Shown: piece after piece, positions 34,797-45,668 of the stretch
How positions within the stretch are numbered: position 1 is the first letter of the stretch
Layout of the letters: each line of letters starts with the position of its first letter
Assembly (NCBI GenBank): GCA_037576195.1
Contig: CM075103.1
Span: 17,112,001 to 17,176,000 of the forward strand
Direction: 5' to 3'
Origin: Phytoseiulus persimilis
Lineage: Eukaryota; Arthropoda; Arachnida; Mesostigmata; Phytoseiidae
Length of the DNA: 64,000 bases
Notes under the pieces: model-generated
Databases searched by the model: none
What the model saw: the letters and a program-made list of their open reading frames with translations, nothing else
What the model was told of the DNA's origin: nothing
Made by a program: the position numbers and the translations under genes

Positions 34797-35712
34797 CAGT
34801 ATCGCATACTACCGCTTGTTTTGTGTGAACACGTGGAGCATTTGCTGCGTGGTCCTCAATGAAGTGAGTTGGGAACCGGTCATGATTCTTCTTCTGATCC
34901 CGAGGGGGCGATGCCAGGAGCAATCCATTGAAATCCTCGTCGGGTTCTTCCGTGACTCCAAGCATTCAGCTCCCCGCGTTGCCTGAGCACCACTCAAGGT
35001 TCTCGGGCGCGCCATTCTAATGTGGGCAGAGAATGCGGAATTTCTAACCGAAACTCTGAGATGCCTAGCACGAGATCAACGGCTCCCCACTGCTCGAGCA
35101 AAAACCTCGTTGTTTGATCAGCGATCTCATGTCCAGGCAGCTTCGTGATTCAAACGGCCTCTAGATTCAATTTTTCCCTACTCATCAATTCGCTTCCATT
35201 TTGTCCCATATGAATTCACGTCCTAAGACCTTGAGACTTGGGAGGAATTCACAGCACAGCGTCTGACAAGCCGATCGGATCCAGTTCATCCTATCAAATC
35301 CCGAACTTCGGCCATTGTAGGGTTGCAAATGAAAGATTGAATAACCCGGGAGAGAAATGAGGGGCGGTCTGAGAGCAGCTCATAGGGGCGCCCCTTCCCT
35401 GCACAATTGATTCCGTTGCGTCTCTCGGAGCCCAAGAAAAACGGTTATTCATGTTGGTTTCCGAGCTTTCCGAGGGGTGCACATATCGGCGTCGCACTCA
35501 ATCTCAAGCTGATCGAGTGAATGCCGAAATTGGATGAGGGCTCCTTCCGTAAATTCGTGACCCTCTCGGAAAAGTCGAAACGTTTCCGGTTCATCACGAG
35601 CGAAGTTTGAAGATGAACCGGAGCCTCAAGATTCGTCACATAAATGACGAAGTACTAGCAGAGCGCACATAAGCCACAATGAACGACGCTTCCATGTCAA
35701 AATCAACCCAAC
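34797..35712. repeat. Dispersed repeat, copy 2 (uninterrupted)
   Basis: This corresponds to 14588-15218 plus 17155-17420. It is continuous at about 35445 (CGGTTATTCATG), where copy 1 carries the CACTG-ended transposon. The two copies differ at roughly one base in five. Confidence 0.75.
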
Positions 35713-36295
35713 GCTGTATCCTTCATGCTGGCTCATTCCTGGAGCCATGTATTTAGCGGTCACGAGGGGCGTATAGGCTCGGCAAGAGAGCTTCTCGGAA
35801 AAATCGTAGTCCCCGAGTTTGACGTGGCCGTCATCGAGAATGAAAACGTTCCCGGGCTCCAAACCGCGTGCCAAACGTTGCACGCGAGCAGGAACTCGAT
35901 TCCCGAGGTGATCAGAGCTGCCAAGAGCTTCGCTATCTCCTCGGGGAGTTTCTGGGCGTGAATTCGGAACCGATCGCCGTGCCGCGCGAGTAATGGAGAT
36001 TATTCGCAACCTGGAATGCGAAATGCAGTCCCACGATGGAGTAGCCTTTCATCGCGTACTGGAACCTCTCGTACAGAACCACTCCTGCTATACCATCGGG
36101 CACGCTGAGCTCCTCTTCGCGCACATCGCATGAATACCGACACGATCCATCGAGAACACGACATCGTTCTAAGATCTGACGCCAGATGAAGAGCAAGATG
36201 CAAACGCACACTTTGAATCTCTCGGCGAGGACATTGATGTGCTCTACTTTCTTGCCAGGAGCTCGTTCGTAGTCGAAGCTCAAATTTCACGTCTC
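35713..36295 (-). pseudogene. Protein kinase-like pseudogene (AGC-type by sequence feel)
   Basis: Read on the minus strand in three frames. QYAMKGYSIVGLHFAFQ (about 36060-36010) resembles the AGC segment before the hinge. PEEIAKLLAALITSG with GIEFL (about 35945-35900) resembles helix E before the catalytic loop. GLEPGNVFILDDGHVKLGDY (about 35860-35800) matches the catalytic loop to the magnesium loop, and LVTAKYMAPGMSQHEGY the activation segment. Key residues are wrong: HRD is lost, DFG reads DYD, and APE reads APG. Frameshifts separate the blocks, so this is a dead copy or fragment. It ends next to the dispersed repeat. Confidence 0.6.
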
Positions 36296-37582
36296 TGAAT
36301 GGGATCGACTGATCTAGCCGCGCTCTCGCCAAGCTCCCGCGTTATCGGAAACATCTGTCCCAAAACATGTCACATGCGTGACTTTCCGTGCGTTTCGCTG
36401 CTTCAACGATTGCAAAACCGGTGCTGGTACTGGGATGTGAATACCATGGTCAACGATGAGCTTTAGGCTCTCGAAATCCCACGGCCGCGAGCTCTGTCTT
36501 CCGGTTGAATCACCCGGGGGGAGAAGCCAATTAGCGAGCGTCCATGAGGATCAGTTCCATGAGGAGTCCTCGAAACTGACCAGAAAACATGGATACACAA
36601 TAGAATATTTACGCTAATCCTGTTCTCGGACTGAAAATCATTTGCTTCATTGGAGTCTGCATACAATGCTCAGAATGGACGGTTATATAGGAGATTCACT
36701 TGTTTTAGAGAACTCTGCGGAGACCTTTGTGAGGGGCCGCGGCTTCGGCCACCTGATAATGAGTGCCTTTACAGCTTACCAACTCACCACGGAAGAGATG
36801 AATAGAAAGGGATGTGTTGCAGGATTCATGAAGGCTTCGTCCGGGAGTATTGACTAGGGCTCATGCTATTATATTAAGCGTCAGAAACGAGGAACATGAG
36901 CACTTAAACATTATAGGCACAAACGATGAAAAAAACAAGCATCAGCAATCAGAATCCCAAGTGCTGGAATCACCCATCCCGAGAACAGAAGTTGCTTACA
37001 GTACGATGACATTGTGCATTACATGTTTTTGGAAGCATGCAGGATGAGCTCAGGTCAAACGAAAAATCGGCGGCAAATATCCGGGAACTCACGCATAGCT
37101 CTGTGCTACTTGATCATTCACTTCAGGATAGCAGGTTACGAGCAAAATCATCCGCAAGTTCTCGAAGACGAAGCATTTGAGCCGATCGTTCCACCTGTGC
37201 TCAGCTGAGGGAAGGTTCGTCCGACATCTGTCAGCGTGAAGTAGGGGCTTCTGTGGTCAGAACACATGAGTCCTATCTATGCCCTCGGTATCCCATTTGC
37301 ATGTATACCACCATTCAATGGACATCTCCTCAGTATGCTTGTCTTACACGTGCTCTCACTCGCATGCTCGGTAGTGGTTGCTAGTCATTCTCTGGAGATC
37401 CCCTTCCCCCTTCCCTTCTAATTGCTACGGATGTGGCTGGCTGTTGCTGCCGCGCCAACACATAGAGTTTCGTCCCTGACATTCGAGTTCGCTACTCGGA
37501 TGACTACTGGCAGGCTAACTCTGAGGAAAATGCATCCCGTTTCGCTCGATATGGCCCTCCAGCTGAATAGAACACACGAAAT
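36296..37582. other. No recognisable gene
   Basis: Several short open frames on both strands, none with a domain I recognise. Confidence 0.45.
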
Positions 37583-37769
37583 TCATCGAGCCCTCATTAC
37601 ATTTGAGCCGCGTTTATTTCGCGTACATCGTGGTCTCCAATGCAAACTGTCTAGTTGATCAAACTGTTTCCCCCTCCAGATGTGGCAATGGCCCTGACGA
37701 CGTTGATCCTCCTTTGGTACGATATATGAGCTGGCTCCTGTGGACACCGTTTTGACGGAGTTACAGTTA
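37583..37769 (-). pseudogene. Retroelement aspartic protease fragment
   Basis: On the minus strand, directly beyond the Tc1 end, VKTVSTGASSYIVPKED resembles the retropepsin active-site region, with Ser in place of the catalytic Asp. It is the continuation of the gag gene at 39357-40620, from which the Tc1 insertion separates it. The frame stays open to 37583 without further recognisable blocks. Confidence 0.55.
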
Positions 37770-39354
37770 CAGCCCACAACACGAAATTATCGACAGTCAA
37801 GTTTTCTAGACTATTCCTGATGACAAAGAGAGATGATGTTGATGCTGCCATGGAATACTCCCAGCATCACCACGATTGTGGCGATAGAATATTTCTTCGA
37901 TTCGAGGAATACGACGCGTAAGGTTCCAGAAAATCGATTTCGAGCCGTAACATGAAATTATCGACAGGCTGATTTATTCCACGATTTCGGAATTCTCGAA
38001 AGTTAATACTTCGTCGAACCCCCTTTCGCCTTGATGACCTCAAAAATGCGCCTTGGGAGAGAATCATAGAGTGGTTTTATGTCTCGTTCCCCAATTCTGG
38101 CCCAAGAAGAAAGAATCGCATGTTTCAGTTCTTCTCTTGAGTTGTACTGCTTCCCATTGGGATAGACGAGCCGAGCTAACGTTCCCCAGAGGTTCTCAAT
38201 AATGTTCAGGTCGGGGCTCTTCGGAGGCCAGTCAAGAAAACGTACTCCGCTCTCCCGGAACCAATCTTTGATTATCGCCGCCGTGTGCACGGAGGCGCAA
38301 TCTTGCTGGAAGATGAAATCCGTTCCAACTTTCTCCAAAGCTTGAGGTCGCAGGTGGTTCTCGAGTAGCAGCTTATAGTCCACGGAACGCATTATTGTCT
38401 CCACGAAGATGATTTGGAACGTCCCGCGGCGACTGACCGCTCCCCAGATCATAACTGAACCGCCCCCGGACTGTCTTTTGGAATAGAATCGAGGCTCTTT
38501 CCGAAGATCGTGATAGTAGTTATGGAATCCATCCGGGCCGTCCAGATTGAACTTTTTCTCATCGCTGAAGACAACTTTATCCCATTCCGAAGTCCAACTC
38601 ATCCATTCCTGGGCGCGATCGAGCCTAGTGTCTCGGTGCTTTTTCGTCAGCGGGGGCTTCCCGCACATTTTCTTGAATTTCAGATGATACGCACTTCTCA
38701 AAACGCGCCAGACGGCCTGTTTATGCACTGGGAGGTTGTCTGAGTCTCTGATTTGAGCGCAAGAGACACTCTTGTTGCTCGCATCCTAAATTATCTTCCG
38801 TTTCTGACGATCTGAGAGCTTTGTGCTTCGTTTCTTGTACGATCTGATGCCATACTCCGCCCCTAATCTCGAATACCGCAGCACTACGTCCGCTGTTCTG
38901 CCGATCTCTCGTCCGATAGCTCTTGCTGCGAGCCCAGAGCCGTGTAATTGGTCGATGCGAATCCTTTCTTGAGGAGTCAGAGCCGGTTTTCGTCCCATAT
39001 TGAGGGAATGAATTCTTTCTCACAAATCTTGACGAGCCGGAGTTCTGAGTCGACAAATCGTACTTGTGTGTCCTTAGTTAGCACTAACTTGACGTTCGTC
39101 GGTATCAGCCTCACGAGAAAATGCTGAAACTCCAACCGAATGCGCGATTTCAACGCTGTCGATAATTTCGTGTTACAGCTGGATACCAAAAATGTTCGAT
39201 CCTGAGCCTAAACTTCGTTCTTCTTAGTCGGTTGATATAATCTCAAAGTCTGTCGCACCTAGTGGAATTCCCATGGCAACACTGACTTCGTTATCCAGCG
39301 GGTGCGGAAATCATCCACATAGAATGCGTGTCGATAAATTCGTGTTGCGGACTG
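37770..39354 (-). mobile_element. Tc1-family transposon with IR/DR ends
   Basis: The element is 1585 bp long, flanked by TA (37768-37769 and 39355-39356). The ends are CAGCCCACAACACGAAATTA on the left and, inverted, CAGTCCGCAACACGAATTTA on the right. A second copy of the core ACACGAAATTATCGACAG lies about 170 bp inside each end (about 37947-37967 and 39156-39176). That is the IR/DR arrangement of Sleeping Beauty-like Tc1 elements. The transposase lies on the minus strand. Confidence 0.88.
38003..38998 (-). pseudogene. Tc1-family transposase, one in-frame stop
   Basis: It starts at ATG 38998 (MGRKPALTPQERIRIDQLHG), with the paired helix-turn-helix DNA-binding domain. A single in-frame stop at 38786-38788 follows KRKII. 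The same frame then continues unbroken to 38003. The DDE domain has FSDEKKFNLDGPDG, FQQDCASVHTA and PDLNIIENLWG. The second Asp and the Glu are 34 residues apart (DD34E), as in Tc1. At about 330 codons it has the family's usual length. Only the one stop visibly separates it from an intact gene, so the insertion is younger than its surroundings. Confidence 0.9.
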
Positions 39355-40620
39355 TACTGCGCGCCATGTCCCTCATTCAGCTGCATTGGTTTCGGAGCTA
39401 CCATCGTTTCCTGCGATCGGGCTTCGGTCGGCTTCGTCGTCACAGCGGCTTGCCGTCGCTCGACCACGCACGTTTCCCCGTTGTTCATCTTGAGAGTGCG
39501 TCTTAGACAGTCCCGTGCCTTGTGCCCTCTTGAATTGCAGTTGTAACATACCCGCTCTTGGTTGCGCGCGCACAATGAGCTGCGGCTGTAGTGCCCGATC
39601 TCACGGCATTGATTGCACCGGACGGTTCTGGCCCTGCACATCGCGTCGTCAGTGTCGTGTCTGTCGTCGTCACATCTTGTACACGCCTTCTTTGCCGGCA
39701 CCTGTTCGGTCCTCGCTTCTTCCAGACTCAATCGACTGAAGGAATCGACCAACGACGCGACTGCGCGGTCTACATCCACCTTTGGACCACTCCGTCGCTC
39801 AATGATCGGCACTGGCTCCGACTCACTCTTCTCCTTGGAGTTCATGAATTCGAAGGACGGTCGCTCGTCCCCCCTTCCTTTGATTTGATCTTTGTTATCC
39901 TTCTTGGTAGTTGATTTCGCGATTCCCGGGGCCATATTTAATCTCGGTGGTTGTTCACGTGTTCTCCTCGTGGAATCAAGAATTGAAAGAGTTTCTCCCG
40001 CATCTACCTTGTTTTGGCTCAAGCAGTTTCCCTCGCCTTCGTTCGCATCGTTGATCCCTCGACTCCGTCTTCTCGTTTGTACTCAAATTTTCACTCTCTG
40101 TTGCTTACATTGTCCCGGCCGCTCACCATGCTACCTCCGGGAGTTTCCCTTATTTCCAATCTGAACATCTGCCTTGATATCTCGACTGCCTCCTCCGTTG
40201 TGCTCAACGAGCGCCCTGATAGTCCCCTGTCCTCCTTGGATTCTACGATCGAACCGTATCGGACCTTACGCTGGTCCCTGCATGCCTCTCCAGCATTGGT
40301 TGCTCTACTGATTCGTCCAACTTGATTCGGACAGTCTTCGCATGCCTTTAGCAATTTTGGTTGTTTCTGATTCTCTTGGGTTTTCCTCCTGTTGCTGCTA
40401 TACTTCGGAATATTCCGTCCAGCTTGCCTCCTTGTCTTGCAGGTTTCTTTCGCTCGATTCGATTCCTTTCTGTTCCTCATCATGCAATCGGTATCATTTA
40501 CTCTGCGCGCAGTGAGCTGAACAACATTATTCCGGCCGACCTGAAGCGAATGGTGAGTAGCGTCGGGAGGGAGTTCCGGCATAACCATCAGATCTTCGAG
40601 AACTGCGGCTGAAGTTTGGT
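39355..40620 (-). pseudogene. Retroelement gag with CCHC zinc knuckles
   Basis: On the minus strand, 40022-39357 encodes a Ser/Glu/Arg-rich region followed by knuckles: CNQCREIGHYSRSSLC and the canonical CYNCNSRGHKARDC (about 39570-39500). Upstream, 40588-40091 is a further basic and Gln-rich open segment in another frame, probably the front of the same gag. The Tc1 element cuts it just after the knuckles, and a protease trace lies on its far side (37583-37769). I cannot tell Gypsy from BEL here. Confidence 0.65.
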
Positions 40621-41767
40621 TGGTTTCCCGTGTGAACTTGCAATCGCCTGACTATCACCACGGCCCGCATTCAGCGTCGAGTATGATGCGGTCTATGCTT
40701 CGCATCATAATACATGGCACACTTATTGGTTCTGGCTCCGGGTCAAGCATTCCCTTACATCCACTTGCCCTCAGGTCTTCGAAAAATCAAACTGTGCTTC
40801 AGGCAGCTCAAGCGGATGGGAGATTCACTGGGCGGCTGTCAACAAGACTTGGACCGGAGAGCGCCGTTCTCGCAAACACTCCCAGCTCAAGGAACTCGCA
40901 AACTTCCAATGAGCTCCGAACGAACCCCCCGTTTGTGCGAGGAATGGGGAGTGCGCCCGAGGCCGAGATCATTGCTGCCGCAGCTGGTTGGTTCTTCTTC
41001 ACGGAGCTCTCCGCTCACGAGGGGCATTGTGGTGCACAGGGTGTTCGCTGTGGGCCAAGTCACGATCATGGTCGCCCTTCTTCTGGTAGTACCTCAGCCC
41101 TCAGTGGATATTTTCGGTCTGGATTTTCTCCGAATCCTTCGAGCTCGCGCCGGAGGGGTGCATATCGTAGAGGGTGGAGGTCGAATCGAACCCACAATGG
41201 AACTCACAAATCCGTTGACAATATGCGATTTACGATCCTGTTTAAGATCGGCGGTCGAAAAAAAGTGGAAAGTCGACATTGACTTGCTCTCGAATCACCC
41301 ATTCTCAGCCGGCGACAAAAACGGGAAATATGCGTCCTCCGAAGAGCAATCGAACAGAAAATACAGATTTGAAAACATTCGCGAGACGCCGAGTTATGGC
41401 CAAAAGAAGGGGGACTCTGATTGTGGCTCAGCTTATAGCCAACACGCGAGAGAGCGCGTCTTGGGAGAGGTTCGTCAAGTTTGCCTGGAGAAGCCGTTGC
41501 TCACGCTCAATGCATCAAGCTACATCTCGGAAAATCTTGGAGAAGTAATCAAGATCTCCCAGCATCTGTGTCAATTGGAGTAGCCTTGAGCATCCTTCAA
41601 CTCGGTCCCTTCGAGGTGGTACGCCTTAGATGCGGCGCTGAACGCCAAGGAGGGCTCGAAACTCCAACCAATGGTATTCTGTGATGCTATGTATCTTGCT
41701 ATGGGGATCACAATCTTTTTACTATCCCAAAAGTTCAGACCAGCGCCACTGCGATTCTCACCAGCAC
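40621..41767. other. No recognised gene; one 289-codon open frame
   Basis: The plus frame 40714-41583 is open for 289 codons. It shows no known domain, a mixed composition and no duplicate. It could be chance in this GC-balanced DNA. Confidence 0.35.
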
Positions 41768-42046
41768 GACCACAACCCCTCTGACGAACCCTCAAGTGTT
41801 CTATCTGACACCCCCCAGCGCGCTTTCTACTCCCATCTCTAGGATCGTTATTCCCGCAAAGAATGTTAATGAGACCCAAGAACACCGGAATTCGGCCCCT
41901 CATCCTCACTGAGCATTAAGGCTGGGCGCAGCAACTGTGAGTAAGAGCCGGAGTCTACCCTTTCCAGTGGACTCTCGGTACCTTCTTAAAGAAGAGTTCG
42001 TCCGCAGGGCGATTATCATCGGATAGCCCCGAGAGAACATTCAACT

Positions 42047-42598
42047 ATGTCTCGATCTTTGCTGGTGCTCGTTGTCTTCCTGTGCTCTATCGTCGCAGCT
42101 TCCGCGGAGAAACATCCAACGGAAGTTTCGACAACGACATTGTGGAATAAGCTCGCCGAAAATCTCCACCCGAGCTCGCTCACGAAGATCGCGAGGGCTC
42201 TTCCGCGAATCCTCAGCGGCTTCCTCACCGACATCCTGGAGGAGATCATCAGATTCGGAAAAAGCGTCCTCCAGCACTTCGATCTCACGGCCGAAGCATT
42301 TAGCGTGAGTAGCCGGAGCATTCAAGAGAGTTTCTTGGGTCGACTGCTGTACTGGGACTTCATCGGCGCTGGCCTTCGCCGCATGGAAATTCGATCCCAG
42401 TGCCACAAAAAAGCCGCGTGTGAGAGTGGCGCGTATCTACTCATCCGAAGTCCACGCATTGCGGCCCTCTTCAAAGCTCTGAGATCGCATTTCGGAGCAA
42501 TGTCACCTCTCTGGCCCGCCATGATGGCAGGCCTGCAAGGGACGAACTGTGAAAAAAAGTTTGACGAATGTGGGGAGAGCTTCTTCCTGTCGTGGTGA
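42047..42598 (+). CDS. Small secreted protein with four cysteines, paralogue 1
   Basis: A 183-codon gene without visible introns. The signal peptide is clear (MSRSLLVLVVFLCSIVAASA, likely cut after residue 20), leaving about 163 residues. The first half is Leu/Ile-rich and looks helical (about 40-85). The second half has Cys119, Cys125, Cys168 and Cys175 (QCHKKAACESG and CEKKFDEC), probably two disulphides. It ends FFLSW. An AATAAA at 42679 lies 81 bp after the stop. The sequence AGCGTGAGT at about 42303 resembles a splice donor, but the frame stays open and conserved beyond it. The C-x5-C-E-x-G arrangement resembles uncharacterised secreted arthropod proteins; I cannot name the function. The tandem paralogue is at 45031. 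Confidence 0.85.
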   Translation: MSRSLLVLVVFLCSIVAASAEKHPTEVSTTTLWNKLAENLHPSSLTKIARALPRILSGFLTDILEEIIRFGKSVLQHFDLTAEAFSVSSRSIQESFLGRLLYWDFIGAGLRRMEIRSQCHKKAACESGAYLLIRSPRIAALFKALRSHFGAMSPLWPAMMAGLQGTNCEKKFDECGESFFLSW

Positions 42599-42678
42599 AC
42601 AATGGGTGTGCAATATATGTATATAATTGTTGAGATCAATGTGTATTAGGATAAGCCGCAATTATGGTGTAAAATGAG

Positions 42679-42684
42679 AATAAA
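42679..42684 (+). promoter_or_regulatory. Polyadenylation signal, paralogue 1
   Basis: AATAAA lies 81 bp after the stop codon and is conserved in the paralogue at 45663. It overlaps the ATG of a short downstream open frame (AATAAATG). Confidence 0.65.
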
Positions 42685-42785
42685 TGTCTCCTGGGTATCC
42701 TGAGCTGAGAGACATCATGAATGTGAAGCACCTGTGCAGTTGTCCAAGTAGTAGAGAAGACACGGTTCCCCCAACTGGTGTACCC

Positions 42786-42866
42786 AGGGGTGGCACACCC
42801 GGAGCAAGTGCCAAGGGTGGCACACCCGGAGCAAGTGCCAAGGGTGGCACTCCCGCTGTGGACCCC
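42786..42866 (+). repeat. 27-bp tandem repeat, three units
   Basis: The unit is GGTGGCACACCCGGAGCAAG followed by TGCCAAG. It occurs about three times here (the last unit is variant) and twice in the other copy of the duplication (about 45774-45815). The units come after the polyadenylation signal. Confidence 0.85.
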
Positions 42867-42994
42867 GTTGAAGAAGTATCGGGTTCCTTTTTTACATCAA
42901 GATCTATTGAATAGGGAATCGACTATCCAATCTGAGCATACACAGCGAACGTTTTCTCAGGTGACATCCAGTAGCATCGCAAGAGAAAAGATGG

Positions 42995-44749
42995 ATGGAT
43001 TCAGATGGTTCGTGACCAGAGCTGTGTTCCATGAGGAATTCGACGGCGGCGGACGGAAAGCAGGTAGCGGCAGTGCGCCGTGGCGGAGTCCAGCCGTGAC
43101 GCCTCCGGTAAGGTCTCGAACGTTGCGAAAATTGAGAACGATTCATTACTGAGCGTTCAAGTTCTCCACCTATTCATCTGGTTTGAAATCGAAAGACCAT
43201 GGGGTTCCACTGTAATCCGCGTATTCCAGCAGAGCAAGATTCCAAGCTCTGCATCATCTTGGGCCAATCTCAGCCGAGGAGTCGATCCAATATCCCACCC
43301 TCCCGCATGGATGAAACTTCTAAACCGGACATTGTCGAAAAATCGCTCTCGAAAAATTTTGGAATCGTTTTTTTTTTCTCCAAATGAGAAAATTGAACAT
43401 TCGTCCCGGATCCCTGAGGGCAGGCAAGTCCGAAGGGCGGACATACGTCGGAACATCGCAGGTCAAGACATCGCGAGGCTCCTCTACCGCTCTACTTCCT
43501 CTCCTTATTCGATTCTCAACATTATACCCCCGATCCAGCCTCGCATCCCGTCGATGCGTGTGACCCTCCATCGTGCCTCTGGTTGCTCAGTGGGTACCCG
43601 GGCTCCACTGGTTTCTGCTCTTGGTCTCTGTATACACATCCAATTCGACCCATTCAAATCCGCGAGGAATGAAGATCTGGCTGAAAAGGGGGATATACGC
43701 TCACCAATAGCAGATCTTGAGAGGGACAGCCGGCTCGTCGCTGACAGAGTCCGGCACCGGCTGAGAACCGACCACGGCGGTGCGGCGCACATCCCTTTTC
43801 GGGCCTCATAGGTGGGAAAGCCTTTGGAGCTATTGTCGCCGCGAATCACCTCGGGAGGAGAGAGGTCGATGGAAACTGGATTGCAGTCGAGTTGAATACG
43901 TTCGAGGAATCAGGAATTAGTATATGGATCTACTGCGCGCACACGGCGGTAGCCTCAAATAGGAAGCAGATGAGAATCTCATCCGCATTCATTGAAGAAT
44001 AATGTGCAGGAAAGGAATAGTTATGGGGAGAGATTTGAAAGCTCACACCCACTCATACGCCAAAAGTAATGATACGGGAGTGAGAATACGGTAGGGTTCT
44101 CTTAGGCTCCAATCGCGCCGAGGCGAGCCGAGAGAACCCAACGGCGCATCGAGTGACGTCGCGTTACCGACGGGCCGCCACTGGCGAGTTTTTTCATTCC
44201 CTGAGCGCTCTCCCAAACCCCTCTCCCGTTCCGCCGCCTTTCTGGCGATCGCTCACAACGCCATTTCGGAGACTGGGTCGTGATGTGAGCGTGAAGGAAA
44301 AATACCCATTGCTAATTCGAACCCCAAATACATGAAATCTGAACGGATGGTTACCGAGACGGCATGGAGGTGGCAGAGGACGACTCACAGTGACGCTTGA
44401 CAGAGGTCGGATGCGAATAGGCATGAATTTCCGAGATTCGGAGCTCGGAAACTAGTATTTGACTCGGAAACTGTTCCTTGGATGATTCCGGTGGGTTGAA
44501 AACGTCCGTTGATGATGAATCTCCGTTTCCGAGTTCCGAGTCTCGGAAATTCATGCCTAGATGCGAAGTCCTGATTGCAGATTCAGCAGACCAGGGGAGG
44601 AGCCCGCCCAACACACGGCCCGGCGTTCGGGTATGGTGGCGGCGGAGACAGAGGCCGAACAAATTTTCTCACAGATGTCCAGTGGGACCGCTAACGGTGA
44701 AGATCAAATCCCAACAACGACGAATAAATGACTCGACCATGAGGGCACT
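42995..44749. other. Spacer between the duplicated genes; no recognised gene except a MITE
   Basis: The plus frame 43080-43811 is open for 243 codons from a GTG and has no domain I know. A hairpin lies near 44094-44140 (GGGTTCTCT ... AGAGAACCC). The MITE at 44418-44559 is the only mobile element I can define. Confidence 0.4.
44418..44559. mobile_element. 142-bp hAT-type MITE with 8-bp duplication
   Basis: The ends TAGGCATGAATTTCCGAG and the inverted CTCGGAAATTCATGCCTA are perfect inverses over 18 bp, and similarity continues inward to about 35 bp. The duplication GATGCGAA lies at 44410-44417 and 44560-44567. It has no coding sequence. The T-A-G start and 8-bp duplication fit the hAT class. 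Confidence 0.9.
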
Positions 44750-45030
44750 GACCACAACCCCTCTGACGAACCCTCAAGCGTTCTAGCCGACACCCCTTCC
44801 AGCGCACTTTCTACTCCCATCTCTAGGATCGTTATTCCCGAGAAGAATGTTAATGAGACCCCAGAACACCGGGATTCGGCCCCTCATCTACACTGAGCAT
44901 CAGTGCTGGGCGCAGCAGCTGTGAGTAAGAGCCGAAGTCTACCCTTTCCACTGAACTCTCGGTACCTTCTTAAAGAAGAGTTCGTCCGCAGGGCGATTAT
45001 CATCGGATAGCCCCGAGAGAACATTCAACC

Positions 45031-45582
45031 ATGTCTCGATCTTTGCTGGTGCTCGTCGTCTTTCTGTGCTCTGTCGTCGCAGCTTCCGCGGAGAAACATC
45101 AGACGGAAGTTTCGACAACGACATTGTGGAATAGGCTCGCCGAAAATCTCCACCCGAGATCGCTCACGAAGATCGCGAGGGCTCTTCCGCGAATCGTCAG
45201 CGGCTTCCTCACCGACATCCTGGAGGAGATCATCAGATTCGGAAAAAGCGTCCTCCAGCACTTCGATCTCACGGCCGAAGCATTCAGCGTGAGTAGCCGG
45301 AGCATTCAAGAGAGTTTCTTGGGTCGACTGCTGTACTGGGACTTCATCGGCGCTGGCCTTCGCCGCATGGAAATTCGATCTCAGTGCCACAAAAAAGCCG
45401 CGTGTGAGAGTGGCGCGTATCTACTCGTCCAAAGTCCACGCATTGCGGCCCTCTTCAAAGCTCTGAGATCGCATTTCGGAGCAATGTCACCTCTCTGGCC
45501 CGCCATGATGGCAGGCCTGCAAGGGACGAACTGTGAAAAAAAGTTTGACGAATGTGGGGAGAGCTTCTTCTTGTCGTGGTGA
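45031..45582 (+). CDS. Small secreted protein with four cysteines, paralogue 2
   Basis: 183 codons, the same length and start as 42047-42598 with no gaps. I count about eight amino-acid changes (such as I to V, P to Q, K to R, S to R, L to V, and I-R to V-Q) and about five synonymous changes. All four mature cysteines, the signal peptide (MSRSLLVLVVFLCSVVAASA) and the end FFLSW are kept. About 280 bp of upstream sequence is shared with copy 1, so both probably use the same promoter type. I see no clear TATA box. An AATAAA lies at 45663. Confidence 0.85.
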   Translation: MSRSLLVLVVFLCSVVAASAEKHQTEVSTTTLWNRLAENLHPRSLTKIARALPRIVSGFLTDILEEIIRFGKSVLQHFDLTAEAFSVSSRSIQESFLGRLLYWDFIGAGLRRMEIRSQCHKKAACESGAYLLVQSPRIAALFKALRSHFGAMSPLWPAMMAGLQGTNCEKKFDECGESFFLSW

Positions 45583-45662
45583 ACAATGGGTGTGCAATAT
45601 ATGTATATATTTGTTGAGATCAATGTGTATTACGATAAGCCGCAATGATGGTGTAAAATGAG

Positions 45663-45668
45663 AATAAA
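45663..45668 (+). promoter_or_regulatory. Polyadenylation signal, paralogue 2
   Basis: AATAAA lies 81 bp after the stop, conserved with copy 1. Confidence 0.65.

Larger units (their letters stand above)
41768..42994 (+). repeat. Tandem segmental duplication, copy 1 (contains the 183-codon gene)
   Basis: It aligns with 44750-45951 at about 95% identity over the gene and somewhat less over the flanks. It covers about 280 bp upstream of the ATG and about 400 bp after the stop. The spacing between copies is about 2.98 kb. One 27-bp unit is extra in this copy (42786-42866). Confidence 0.92.

Noticed and set aside
40714..41583. 289-codon open frame on the plus strand
   Set aside because: No recognisable domain, no paralogue in the window, no clear splice or promoter signals. 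Long chance frames are common in this near-50% GC sequence.
43080..43811. 243-codon open frame between the duplicated genes
   Set aside because: It begins at GTG, includes a long T-run region, has no domain and lies in the non-duplicated spacer.
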